From the NCBI GenBank assembly GCA_008694505.1, contig VZDJ01007747.1, forward strand, positions 38,607,615 through 38,671,614: a stretch of 64,000 nt of DNA, given 5' to 3'. Position 1 is the stretch's first letter. Each line of letters starts with the position of its first letter. The stretch is from Cyanoderma ruficeps (Eukaryota; Chordata; Aves; Passeriformes; Timaliidae). This document shows positions 1 through 53,300 of this stretch, piece after piece. The notes under the pieces were generated by a model that saw nothing but the letters and a program-made list of their open reading frames with translations, had not been told where the DNA came from and did no database searches. A program made the translations under genes and the position numbers.

Positions 1-413
1 GTGCAAAAACACAAGTATTTTTTTAAGAGCAGAATTGCTTATAGTGCAAATAATATTTAAAAAAATATTGTCGTAGCCTCAGTGAATAGGGCTGCCTGTA
101 CTTCACAGTTCCTTGCCTCTTTCTGTCCTGCACCATATAATTCTAAGTTACTGCAGCTAGCAAAGTGAATGTATCTGTTAACAGTTCACTGTTAAGGCAG
201 TCACTATTTTGACATTTAAGAACACTGCACTACTAGACTGATTAGAATTTTGTACTAATGTGAACAATTTAAGCACTCAAAATCTGACTCCCTTCCAAAA
301 CAATTAACTTATCAAGCACCTACTTTTAGGTGGGGAAATGATTGTTATTCATAACAGTGTTTTCCTCATTTGAAGCAAAAGTTTTGAAGCTGCAGAATCA
401 AAGTTCAGTCACT

Positions 414-640
414 GAATCACACAATGGCTGAGTCTGGAAGGGACCTCTGGGGGTCATTTTGACTACCCCATCTGCTTAAGCAGAGCCATCTTGAGCTGCT
501 TGTCTGGATCTGTGTCCAGATGGCTTTTGAACATCTCCAAGGATGGAAACACTACAACCTCTCTGGACAGCCTGTGCCAGTGCTTGGTCATCTTCACAGT
601 AAAAAATGTCTCCTCATACTCCTCTTGTCTTCTCAATGGC
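414..640 (-). mobile_element. CR1 LINE 3' fragment, diverged
   Basis: On the plus strand this begins with AATCACACAATGGCTGAGTC and runs through wording typical of the reverse complement of the CR1 3' end: GGAAGGGACCTC, the block about clusters of 'GCCTGTGCCAGTG', then 'CTTCACAGTAAA'. The element is therefore on the minus strand and 5'-truncated. It is clearly diverged and both ends are approximate. Confidence 0.75.
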
Positions 641-3292
641 CACCATTGTGAAAAGCCTAGCTTTGTTTTTTTCTTTACAGCTTCTCTTCACATCTTCATA
701 TTTCTGATACATCATTACTGATAAATTCCCCCTTTCTGTTTCAATTATAGTGAAGATCTCATTATCTCCTCCTCCTTCTCCTGCTCTGGCTGTCTTCCCA
801 CTATGCCCACCCTTCCCCACCTCAGGCTAAGAGAGAGGGGTTACCCTTCTCTCAGTGTGTGGTCAATGTGGTTGGGAAGGGATTTGAGCACTGGCAGGGA
901 AAGAAGGGAGTGCTCTGCCATCCTGGCAAACACACCATCATTTGTAATCCAGTGCTGGGAGCCCAGCATGCTACACCATTACCATAGTGTGAGATGGGGA
1001 TGTAGGGAAATTTTGAGTTGGTGGGAGTCTGTACATCTTCCTCATGTACAAGGAAGTCAAGGAGGATTAGTGCTGCTCTCCTCTGACAGCTTTCAACCAA
1101 GTGAATGGTGACAGCTTGCAGTCCCAGACTTTGAATCCAACACAAAGTAACTCTCCCCCCAAACTACAGATAATGTGGATGGAGGGAGCTTCAAACCAGC
1201 TGGTTTGTACAACTGTGTGATTCTTAGGGCATTAGATTGATTGCAGTAATAGATGTCCCTCACTGGAATGAAAGGGAGTTGTATCTCAAGTACCCAGGCA
1301 TGTAACTTAAGTACATTAGCATGTATTCAAACATACAAATCAGCTCAAGTTTGAAAGCTGAAAATAGAATTGCTTGTCCACTTTAAATGACAGTGCTGAT
1401 TTTCAAACTGTGTGAAATTGTAGCAATTAAAGGGATGTCCTGCATATATACCATCCTGCACTCACAAAGCACTCACAAAGCTACTGTTGTGATAGATGTC
1501 ACGGCTTGCAGTCTATTAAAGGCCAATGTCTCTGTAATTTTTCATGTTCCATTTCTTATTTTGTTTAATATAGGTCATTATATGCTTGCACAATGTGCTT
1601 CTTTTGTGTTGATGTATGTCTGTAAATGATATTGAAAAGAACCTGGTAGGCACCCTATTAAACTCCTGCTGTCACCAAAGCAGATTTGCTTAGCAGAGTT
1701 TAGCTGCCACACTTTAGCTGATTAGCAGTAACCTTCAACATAATGCAATTTAAGATACAACATATAATTTTATATTGATGCATAAGGCCAACTTATGAGG
1801 ACCATTGGTAAAATTTGCTATTCTATCCCTATACTGATGAATCAATTCTGTAAACATAAAAATTAGCTTTTTGTATCTCCTGTGCAACATATCAAGAATA
1901 GAATCCAAACAATTAATCACTCATGCTGATTTGGGAGGTATTTCAGAATTCAAGACCTGCAAATAAGGTTTAATACACAAACACCACAGTTTGTATAGAG
2001 AGAAATAAAAACTGCATGGAAGTGTCTAGCATTTGTAAATGCCATGGCCAGTATGCCCTATTTCTGTATTAACAGAAATAACACCAGAGATTTGGATTCT
2101 GTATGAAAATGCATTAAATGCATTCCTAAAGAACAACATTTTTGCTATACTATAATGATGCATTTTTATAGGAGTTACTTCCAAGTTACATACATAAATT
2201 GCCTAGGAACCATGAAAGGAAAATATCTTCTAGCATCTATAATGAAACGTTATATTTCTTTATTTAGAAAGCAAACAGGGCTCCATTAAAATTACTGTAT
2301 AACTTATCAAGAATCTGACCAGATTGACTGATTGATTCAGAGACTTGAAATTCAGTGTATAATTTAATTTGGATTCTACTATCTTTGGCATGCTGGTCTG
2401 TTCTAAAAAACATTTCAAATGACAGAACAAAAAGTGAATCAAAGCTTCTCATTCAAGCACAGCTTATTTTGGGATCAGAACAATTTTAGTTCTTAATTAA
2501 GCCAAAGAGTCTAGTTTAAAGGAACTCAGCCCTATACAAAATTCACACATAACACATCTAGCAGAACAGATGATTCTTTAAGCAGGTGCTAGTGAAACAG
2601 GTTTTATGTAGTACACAAGTTCTTAATGCTTAGTTTGCATGTCTGGTGGAAAGCAGTGGCTTGAGTTGTTCCCACAGGCTTTCACAATACTGAGTGTGTA
2701 GCAATGAGAGTATATTTCCAGCTCCAACTCCATTTCAGGTTCTTAAGTCTTAAAATCTTTTCTTGATACATGCCATAGAAAGGAAGGTCACTGATCTGTG
2801 CAGTCAATCCACTGCAGCTGCAGTTATCGATTCATTAAATACATTAAACTCTCTTCTCAAGTACTAACATAGTAAAACCCCAGTCTTTGGAGATTAACTT
2901 CAGCAATAAACCAAATTAGAGCTGAGATGAGTGAAAACTAAAGGAATACATCAATACTGCCTTCTGTAACTGAGATGTAGAACTGGATGATAAATGATGA
3001 ACATGAATTGAACTCTGAGGAGCCACCTTTGCCAATAAACGTGAATCTAAGACATGTCCAAAAACATGTGTTTGTCGCTTGATAGAATATGTCTTCTGAA
3101 TGTCAGCCTGAACATAAGTTTGCAAAATAAATATGACAAGAGAAGGACTTACCTCTCAAAGCCACAAAAGGGAAAAGATGAAAGACAATTTGAAAGAAAA
3201 CAGTGGAAAATATTTAAGATGCAGTAAAAATCGTATAAGATCAAGAGGTGTGCCGTGTTGTATACTTTTACACAGGCTTTCTCCTTCTCAGC

Positions 3293-3501
3293 TTTATTTG
3301 TAAATAGCTTTAACTTAAATTTTAAAACCTTTGTGGAAGGGACCTGTCTTCTGCGTATCTGAAGCATCTATGATGGCTATGGATCCTTTATGATGACGAT
3401 TAATAAATATGATGATTAACAATAATAATAATGGAGAATTTGATCAGAGAGTCTGTAAGTAAAGAATTTCCTTTTCAATCTAATGCTATAATGTATTTAA
3501 T
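3293..3501 (-). terminator. Candidate CFAP99 polyadenylation signals
   Basis: Reading the minus strand past the stop at 4002-4004, the first hexamers are ATTAAA (3496-3501) and then AATAAA (3293-3298). Either would give a 3' UTR of roughly 500-700 bases. Hexamers of this kind are common in AT-rich DNA, so this is only a guess from position. Confidence 0.25.
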
Positions 3502-4001
3502 TTATAACTTATTATTGCTATTAAAAAACCTTCATTCTAAAATATTTTTAGCTTCTAGAATAAGACCTTCCTTTTCACATTACAGATGATATTCAAGGAA
3601 GAAGACTACAGCCATAATGTTGGTTTAGATGAGAATGAGAAACAACTTTAAGTGGCAAGCTAGAATGATTCTAATAACATCAAATTAGTTCTGTTTAGCT
3701 GAAAAGGAACAGAAGAAAGGCAAAATTTCTTTCTAAATATATATTATTGGCTCTGAATCCTGGGGCAATACTGTCAACACTAGCCTATGGAGTGTCTTCA
3801 ACCATAAACGATGAAAATGATTCGTTAAATCTGATGAAAATTATTTTCAAGAATTAAAATGAAATCCTGGCCCCAGTGTAATCTTTGACAAAAGTCATAC
3901 TGATTTATAAAAGGGCTGTATTTTGCTCTCTACTTGTTCTTCTCCTCAAGGGCTGGCAAAATAATAACGAAATTGCAATGTCTTAAATGTCACATGCTGT
4001 T

Positions 4002-46777
<42,776 letters not shown>

Positions 46778-49092
46778 GGAGAATCCTATAAATACAGAAA
46801 ATCATTATTTTTTCATGGCTCCTTCAGTTGTGGCATAATGGATGGTGATAGGCTCATCCAGAAGTTACAGTGCAGTAATGTAGAAGAGAACATTTAGGTC
46901 AGGCTTTCAAAATCACAGTTACCCAGAACTGCTGACAGGAGAAAGGAAAATACAGTACAAACATCAAGAAAATAGAAGGCATAATCGCATACTGTAAATA
47001 TCTCAAAATATCTTAAGGATAAATGGTTACTGCACCAGGTTATTTGGCAAAATATAATAAAAGATAATATAAAGAAAAGCACAGCCTGTAATCCTGTGGG
47101 CATACAGGTCCTATTTAACACACTGTTTTTCCCAGTGAGATGCACCAGAAGACAAGATTTTAGTCTTAAATCTCATCACATGTTGCTGTGAACAGCCTGT
47201 TTTTCAAAAGCAACAAAAGAACAGGAACAGAGAGGAATTATAAGGAAGCAATGACTGTTGGTCAGCAGGTTGGGCCATGATCACAGCACTTCAGTGGTCT
47301 AGGCCACTGCCAAGATTTCTGAATGCACAGCAGCTGAGCATTTATGTTTGATGCTTTGCTTGTGAAATGACTGGATTTTGTCTGTCTCAAATGAAGTTTT
47401 ACCCATATGTCTGAGAATGTGTAGGACTCATTACCTTGATTTTAATGTTAAGATGACAAGAACTATAATGCATTTGTTCCTACACACACGTTGTTGTGTA
47501 TGAAAGACCAATGACAGCAATTATCAGGCCTGAAAGTCATTAATCTGGTTTAGCAATGGGAAAAAAAATGAGCACAAAAGTAACTTTTCATGGTGAAAAT
47601 AAAAATGTATTTTTGAAAATAGTTTTTGTATTTTATATATCATCATATTTTGATGTCAGAAAAGAATGCCTGATCCAGATGACTCATTTCCACTGTGGTA
47701 AGCATAATGCATTTCTTGCTTTTAAATATTATGATAACATTTCCAGACACAGTGGTATTGTACCCTGCCTTTCAGCACCATCTTACTCAGTAATTGTCTA
47801 AATAGCACTTTTCATTACTAATCTCAAAGCACTGAAAAAAAAGTGTTTGCCTGTGATTATGCCCAATATAGCCGTTTAGGTACCTGTTAGGATCAAGACA
47901 AAATTTAAAAAAAAAAAGTCCAGCAAAACAGGGTTGGATCATGACAAGGGATGGCAAATACAGAAAGAGGAACCACTGTGTAAGGGAATCACTGTTCCTC
48001 CACTCCTCTGAGAATCATTTGTTTCTCAGGAAAAGAACCTGCCAAAGTTCTTACACTCACAAGAGATTTTGGATAAGTGGGAGAGAAATATCTCTGTACT
48101 TCAGACTGAGTCATAATTCAGGCTCCAACAGCTCTACCAGTAACAAATGCTTTTTCTTCTGGCATACCAGTAAGAAATTTGAGCTCTCATGCTCTGATAT
48201 CCACCCCTCCCCCCAAACAGCAATCACTGAACCCAAAAACTGGAATGTGAAAACTAAGATGTATAGTAATGTCTTCAGATCTCTGAACATACAGGGGTTC
48301 TTAATAGAAAGAACCCTGTTTATAATTAAAAAAGCTGCTATTATTATTGTCAATGTTTTAAAACATACACATCAGAAATAAAATGCTTTTGGTATGATAT
48401 GCACCCATATTTCCACACAGTCAATTAGAAAACGACTTCAATTATTACATATAAAAATGATATAAATTGATATTGTGTATAAAATGGCAGAATTTTTCTT
48501 CCATTATCAGCTGTAGATCTCAGTTAAAGGAGGCGAGAACCTGACTTAGCCTTATTTTACGGTGCAGCTTGGAGATATTTTGAAAGCAATTACATAGGAT
48601 AAGAGTGGCCACAATTGTAGGAATTGGTTTCAGTGACCTGAAAGGTTCTTTCAGGTTTTAGATCTGCTCGTACATTCCTGGCCTAGAAAGACTGTGATTG
48701 CATTTCCTCTAATGAAAGCTGTCCTTCTTAAAAAGAGCTGAACTAAGCCTCCCTGCAAAATTCAGACAGATCAGATGGAAAATGTTCACTTTGAGGATCT
48801 TAATTTTAATTTTCATGTACTTCAATGTTTTGCATACCTACTGAAAGGGTTTTCGTTAATGTGACACTGTATTTTTTATCTCTTATCTTGTCAAACTTTA
48901 CAATTACTTATTGTACAAAAGCTTCTGCAAATAAGTTGTATTATGTTTATGGTTACAGCTGGGTTAGCAAATGGACTCCAAGGTTGGCTACTTGCCCAAA
49001 ATTTCAGGGAGCAAAGCCCAGCAACCCAGTGTAACACAAACCCCCTTGATGTTTTCTATTCTACTTGAAAACACCTAATAAATACAAACACT

Positions 49093-49339
49093 GAAAGAGG
49101 GTAGGTTTAGATTAGATATTAGGGAGAAATTCTTCCCTGTGAGGGTGGTGAGACTTTGGCACAGGTTGTCCAGAGAATTTGTGGATGCCCCATCCATCCT
49201 TGGAGTGTTCAAAACTGGGCTGGATGGGGCTTGGAGCAACCTGGTCTAGTGGGTGGTGTCCCTGCTCATGGGAGGGGCGTTGGAAATAGATGAACTTCAA
49301 GGTTCCTTCCAACCCAAACCATTCTGTGATACTATGACT
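49093..49339 (+). mobile_element. CR1 LINE 3' end, plus strand
   Basis: Starts GAAAGAGGGTAGGTTTAGAT and runs through 'TTGGCACAGGTTGTCCAGAG', 'TGGATGCCCCATCCATCC', 'GGTGTCCCTGCTCATGG' and 'CCTTCCAACCCAAACCATTC' to TGTGATACTATGA. This is the classic CR1 3' UTR and tail, ending less than 100 bp from the CpG island. Confidence 0.96.
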
Positions 49340-49598
49340 GCACGAAAATAAAGGGAACGAAGGAGTTACGAGCCTGCCCAGGGCACCCGCCACTTTCATG
49401 CATCGGGAATTGCACCCGGCTTTCTTTCCGGAGGTGTCACGTACGGCCACATCTGCCTGGCACCGCCGGTCCCGATTCCGTCCCCGGCTGTCCCCGCCGC
49501 TCCCGTGCCCGTCCCCGGCTGCTCCTGACTGTCCCCCAGGGCGCGTGCCGTCCGTGTCCCGGCGCGGTCCCTCCAGCCGCAGAGACGCCGCGAGCGCC

Positions 49599-49605
49599 GT
49601 TGCCA
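49599..49605 (+). promoter_or_regulatory. RFX X-box half-site GTTGCCA
   Basis: GTTGCCA is the half-site of the RFX X-box that marks ciliary gene promoters. Others lie at 49732-49738 (GTTGCCA) and 49921-49926 (GTTGCC). None is a full palindromic X-box. Confidence 0.35.
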
Positions 49606-49618
49606 GAGAGCGCGAGGG

Positions 49619-49635
49619 CTGCTGGGAGCTGTAGT
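49619..49635 (-). promoter_or_regulatory. ZNF143-like site 1
   Basis: Minus strand reads ACTACAGCTCCCAGCAG, a close match to the ACTACAATTCCCAGCATGC-type ZNF143/STAF element. Confidence 0.65.
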
Positions 49636-49706
49636 CCTACTGCGAGGACGCCTCAGTGTTGCGAAACGGCGCGACGAGGAACCCGGAACTACACGAGCGG
49701 GGAAGC

Positions 49707-49717
49707 AAGATGGCGGC
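49707..49717 (+). promoter_or_regulatory. YY1-like motif over an ATG
   Basis: AAGATGGCGGC is a perfect YY1 core as often found just downstream of transcription starts, where its ATG can also be a start codon. Here that ATG (49710) opens a 39-codon frame. Confidence 0.55.
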
Positions 49718-49829
49718 AGTTGTTTGCTGCCGTTGCCAAGGAGCTAGTTCCTCGTCCCCCCTATTGTTTCCGCTCACGGGCAGCCAGCAGTCGGTGACCC
49801 GCCTGTTGCTGAAGCACGGGCAGCGCTGA
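49710..49829 (+). CDS. Small upstream ORF, 39 codons, unproven
   Basis: ATG with A at -3 and G at +4 opens a frame MAAVVCCRCQGASSSSPLLF onward to RLLLKHGQR and a TGA at 49827-49829. It lies about 520 bp before the ZFYVE28 start in the shared promoter. It could be an upstream ORF of a long ZFYVE28 leader, the N-terminus of an alternative plus-strand transcript through a GTGACC donor at about 49795, or mere chance. I recognise no family. Confidence 0.25.
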   Translation: MAAVVCCRCQGASSSSPLLFPLTGSQQSVTRLLLKHGQR

Positions 49830-49887
49830 CGGGCGCAGCTAGAGCTGCGATCCCCCGAGCGGAAGCGCGGAGCACGGCCCGCGAAAA

Positions 49888-49903
49888 ACTACGACTCCCG
49901 GCA
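49888..49903 (+). promoter_or_regulatory. ZNF143-like site 2
   Basis: ACTACGACTCCCGGCA followed by TCCACTGC is a second ZNF143-type element, on the opposite strand to site 1. Confidence 0.55.
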
Positions 49904-50070
49904 TCCACTGCAACAAGGAGGTTGCCGGGGCGTGGCCTGCGCGGCACGCAGTCTCCCCGCCCCCTCCGCGTGTTACGCAAATGAGCTGCCCGGTGGGCGG
50001 GGCGACTGCGCGGCCCCGCCCCAGACCACCACCCTATTGGGTGGGGAGGGGAGGGCGCGGGGGAGGTGTC

Positions 50071-50080
50071 GCGCATGCGC
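50071..50080. promoter_or_regulatory. NRF1 site
   Basis: GCGCATGCGC is a perfect palindromic NRF1 consensus, about 270 bp before the ZFYVE28 start codon. NRF1 is common at CpG-island bidirectional promoters. Confidence 0.7.
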
Positions 50081-50345
50081 GGTGGGGTGGCGCTGCCGCC
50101 GGCCGCGCAATGTTTTGGGGGCGGTCGGGGCGGCGCGGAGCGCGCGGAGCCGCCGGACGGTCCCTGCGCTGACGGGAGCGCCCGGCGGCCGCTCCGGGGG
50201 AGGAGGCGGCGGAACAGGAGGGGAACACAACCCGGCGGAGCCTCCCAGCGAGGGGCACGGATCTCTTCTGTCCTCTGAGCGGCGCGGGCGGGGAGCCGGC
50301 AGCCCCCGTGGCAGCGGCGGCGGCGGGGTGGCAGCGGCCGCGGTG

Positions 50346-50384
50346 ATGATGAACAGGTTCAGAAAGTGGCTGTACAAACCCAAG
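50346..50384 (+). CDS. ZFYVE28: ZFYVE28 (LST2) coding exon 1, first 13 codons
   Basis: ATG at 50346 opens MMNRFRKWLYKPK, the N-terminus I recognise for ZFYVE28/LST2. The full protein (about 900 residues, not in this window) has a C-terminal FYVE zinc finger that binds phosphatidylinositol 3-phosphate on early endosomes and dampens EGFR signalling. Human ZFYVE28 continues with R-S-D-P after this lysine, so the exon should end after AAG at 50384. The bases that follow are GCAAGT, so the donor is GC rather than GT, in an otherwise ideal AAG|GCAAGT context. The frame continues open past the junction, but those residues do not fit the family. The next GT (50389) would add non-conserved codons. It is divergent from CFAP99 across a shared CpG island. 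Confidence 0.9.
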
Positions 50385-53300
50385 GCAAGTTACGAGGAGT
50401 CGCCGCTGCCCGGTGCCGCTGCCCGGGGTCACCGTCACCCCGCGGGTGGAAGTCGGGACGCGGTTCCCGGCGGATCCCGGCGCGCAGCCGCGGGTCGCTC
50501 CGCGGCCGGGAGGCGCCGTGCGGGGCGAGCGGAGCCGCGGGCGCTCGCGCGGGTCCCGGCGGACGCGGTCGGAGCGCGGCCGCGGGAGCAGCTCCGCCGG
50601 CGCGGAGCGCGTCGCCCGCTGCGACGGGGGATGACAAAGCAGCGCGGGAGCCGCGGGAATGCTCCGACCCGTGGGAGCGCGGCCCGGGGCGGGCTCGGGG
50701 CTGTGCGCGACACCGCGGAGCCCGCGGAGGAGCTGCGGAGCTGGCGGCTGTGCCCAGCCGCGCCCGGGCAGCGCTCCCGGGTGTGCTGCGGGCTCCGCGG
50801 AGCCCGGAGCCGTGGAGATGTTCGGGCGCTCCTGTTGTGCTGTTAACGCTGTGTGTGTACACCTGGAAACTTCTTAAGTTAGGAGATTTATTGGAAGGTG
50901 CTCTGTAGGTGTGTATTTTTTGCCCGTCTTGCTTTGCAATTCTTGGAAGGAATCCAAGAATCGCAGTTTGCTTTGCAATGAAATAATCTTTTTCTGGCAC
51001 GAGTTAAGTAACAACTGTCTGGAGAGTGATCTTGTCTGGCATGTGATGTTGGGATCGTAAATCAAGGACGTTACTGGTTTTGAACATCTATAGCATCTTT
51101 TTCTTGTTCAGGCATTACAGCAGTCAGTATAGTTATTCGCTTTCTGAAGAATTTGATTAATTTTGGTTCCTCTTCGTCACTCTCATTCGTTTTTTTCCTA
51201 TGCTTTACTATCAGTAATAGTGTTGAATCTCAGTTTGTAAACCTTCCATGTACTCAGTTCTTTTGGCTGAATTATGGCCAGCGTGTTGCAGTGGGGAAAA
51301 AAAAAAAGGCCGAGGTGATGCTGCAAAATAAAAGTTCATATTATGCTGGCTTTATAGATTTTGCATTTAGTCATAACTCTATGCGTACTGCTGAAGAGCC
51401 CATACTTGTCAGATATTGCTGCTAATAGCTGCAAAGGAGATAATGTAGAGATTTAGTAACTGAAAATACAGCAACAAGTTATAGATAACTTTCATTGAAA
51501 TTTCTTATTTTTATGTGTTTTATACAAGGGAAAAACTAATAAAAAAAGGAAATGCTATTAATCTTAAATACAGAAGAAATCATTGTGAATATAGCTTTTG
51601 TCAATATTTTTTTAAACAAAACTCATTAGGCTTCACATTGTTTTTCTTTCTAATGGAGATTTTATCTTTTTGTGATAAAATTTATTTTTTAATATACTAT
51701 CATTGTTGCAAGGTGTATGTTTGGCATTCAGGGTCTGTATCAAACAATGTATACTTAAAGTTCTGTGGGGCTTCTCTAGGGTGAAGAAACTTTTCAAGCC
51801 TGTGACATGACACTGGGCCTCATAAATCAGGAACACCTATTGCTGTTGGTTTAAAACCAGCACCACTGCTTTTTTTTGGTGTATTTATACCTTCTTTGCC
51901 AACAGTTTTTCTTAGTTTCAGTAGCTTACAACGTCATTTTTGTTTTGGTATTCAGAACGGGTTGCTGGCAAATTGTAAGAGCTTCAGAAAAAGGCATTTT
52001 TCCTGGTGTGCCTGTTGAGTGGGTGTGGATCATGTCATTAAATACACAGAAGTTTGAATAGCACTTTTATAGAAGGTGAGAAGAAGATCTCACATATAGA
52101 GAGTACCTTTCCTGGTTGTATTACTTACTTTTCTATTTAAAGGAATTTGCAAGGATTCCTTCCTATAAGGTCAGTGGGTTCCAGGGTCTGTTTTGAATAT
52201 GATCCATTTTGAAGAGGACTTTCCTGAATATTTATTCTGGTGGGGGCTCTCACCTCTCAGGATTTATGTTACTTACAACCCTCTGTTAGGTACTGTGGGC
52301 GCCAGGTGCATTTTATCAGTTGGGTTTTGCTACTCCCAGTGATGGGGGGGTGCTTCTTCTGAAGTATTCCAAGTCCTGCTGCCATGTAGTAAGACTTCTG
52401 CATGGCAGCATGTTTTGATAGCCCTGAACATTTGGCCCAGAGCTTTGATGGCCATTCGGAGGCACTTTTGAAGGCAAGGGGTGGGATGACATCAGGGTGC
52501 AACAAATTCATAGTACAGCCTGCTCAGAAAACCTGAATATGTGGTTTAGCTTAATCCTAGGGGAACTATTTCATAATTCATCCCTGAAAAAACACAGCCC
52601 CAAAATATGTAAATTAATTCAGCTTAATCTTTTTAAATGGTGGAGACAAGGAAATGGAATAGAACAGAGTGCATAACAAGGTGGAATCACAGAATTCTTA
52701 GGGTAATCATCAGTTATTGCAGGATGCAGGACCTGCATCGAGGCCAGGATATTTACTTGGTAACTGCTGCGTGTGTTTGAACGTACCAAGAATGGGAGAG
52801 AAAATGTGGGTGTAGGAAGTGGAAAGACTTGACTAATGTTGTGAGCATGTCACGAGAACAGCACGACTTCCCTAGATCCTTGTTCAGTCAGTGCTCTTCC
52901 TGCCCAGCTCTGTTCCTCAGGTATGCTGATATGCCAGATCTTAATAAACTGGATCAAATGCCAGTGGTAGAGGTAACCAGAGAATGAACTAAATAGCAGT
53001 GATGTGATCTGTAGAGCTGCTAGGAGGCAGACTTTTAACTGATGTATTGGAGACAGAGCAGAGACAAGATTTTGTTCCCAGCCGCCTGTGCCACATCGAT
53101 TGTTGTTTAATTTTTAAAATGTTGTCTGTAATATGTGTTTTGTTTTGGGGGACTGTGGATTCAGTGCGTTTTTAAGTGTTTGGAGGGGAGTCTGGTGTTT
53201 GCTTCTGAGCGCTTTTGCAGAGGGGTGGTTTGAGGCAGTAGTGCTCTTGAATTGCAGCACATAGGTGGAACAAGTTACTCTCTTTGACCTCCTCAGGACA

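Larger units (their letters stand above)
1..4001. other. 3' flank of CFAP99, no supported gene
   Basis: AT-rich sequence downstream of the CFAP99 stop codon. It holds an old CR1 fragment near 414-640 and otherwise only short chance reading frames. The CFAP99 3' UTR must begin here. Candidate poly(A) signals on the minus strand are ATTAAA at 3496-3501 and AATAAA at 3293-3298. A strong minus-strand AG|GTAAGT splice-like string lies at about 3147-3155, with a pyrimidine tract beside it. I could not tie it to a coding exon. Confidence 0.6.
46786..49776 (-). other. CFAP99 5' intron (untranslated exon to coding exon 1)
   Basis: The acceptor TATAG just before coding exon 1 implies an upstream untranslated exon. 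The best minus-strand donor in the CpG island is CCC|GTGAGC, with its GT at 49777-49776. The intron holds a CR1 3' end (49093-49339). The 146-codon plus-strand frame at 47941-48381 has no family resemblance. The donor choice is a guess. Confidence 0.4.
49380..50830. promoter_or_regulatory. CpG island, shared bidirectional promoter of CFAP99 and ZFYVE28
   Basis: About 1.45 kb of very G+C- and CpG-rich DNA in an otherwise AT-rich window. CFAP99 lies to the left on the minus strand and ZFYVE28 starts on the plus strand at 50346. The island holds GGGCGGGGC (49995-50003), an inverted CCAAT box ATTGG (50036-50040), an NRF1 palindrome, two ZNF143-like sites, a YY1 motif and RFX half-sites. There is no clear TATA box, as usual for such promoters. 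The many long GC-rich frames here are composition artefacts. Confidence 0.9.

Noticed and set aside
2916..3367. Possible additional CFAP99 or neighbouring-gene exons on the minus strand.
   Set aside because: A good splice-like string is present, but no frame through it continues CFAP99 or matches a family I recognise.
47941..48381. A 146-codon plus-strand frame with an 80-codon frame opposite it.
   Set aside because: Neither shows a recognisable domain, promoter or splice support. Overlapping open frames of this size occur by chance in 64 kb.
49932..50846. A 304-codon plus-strand frame and several other long frames on both strands of the CpG island.
   Set aside because: They start at non-ATG codons or read through GC-rich leader and intron. 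Only the 13 codons at 50346-50384 fit a known protein. Long frames are expected where stop codons are rare.
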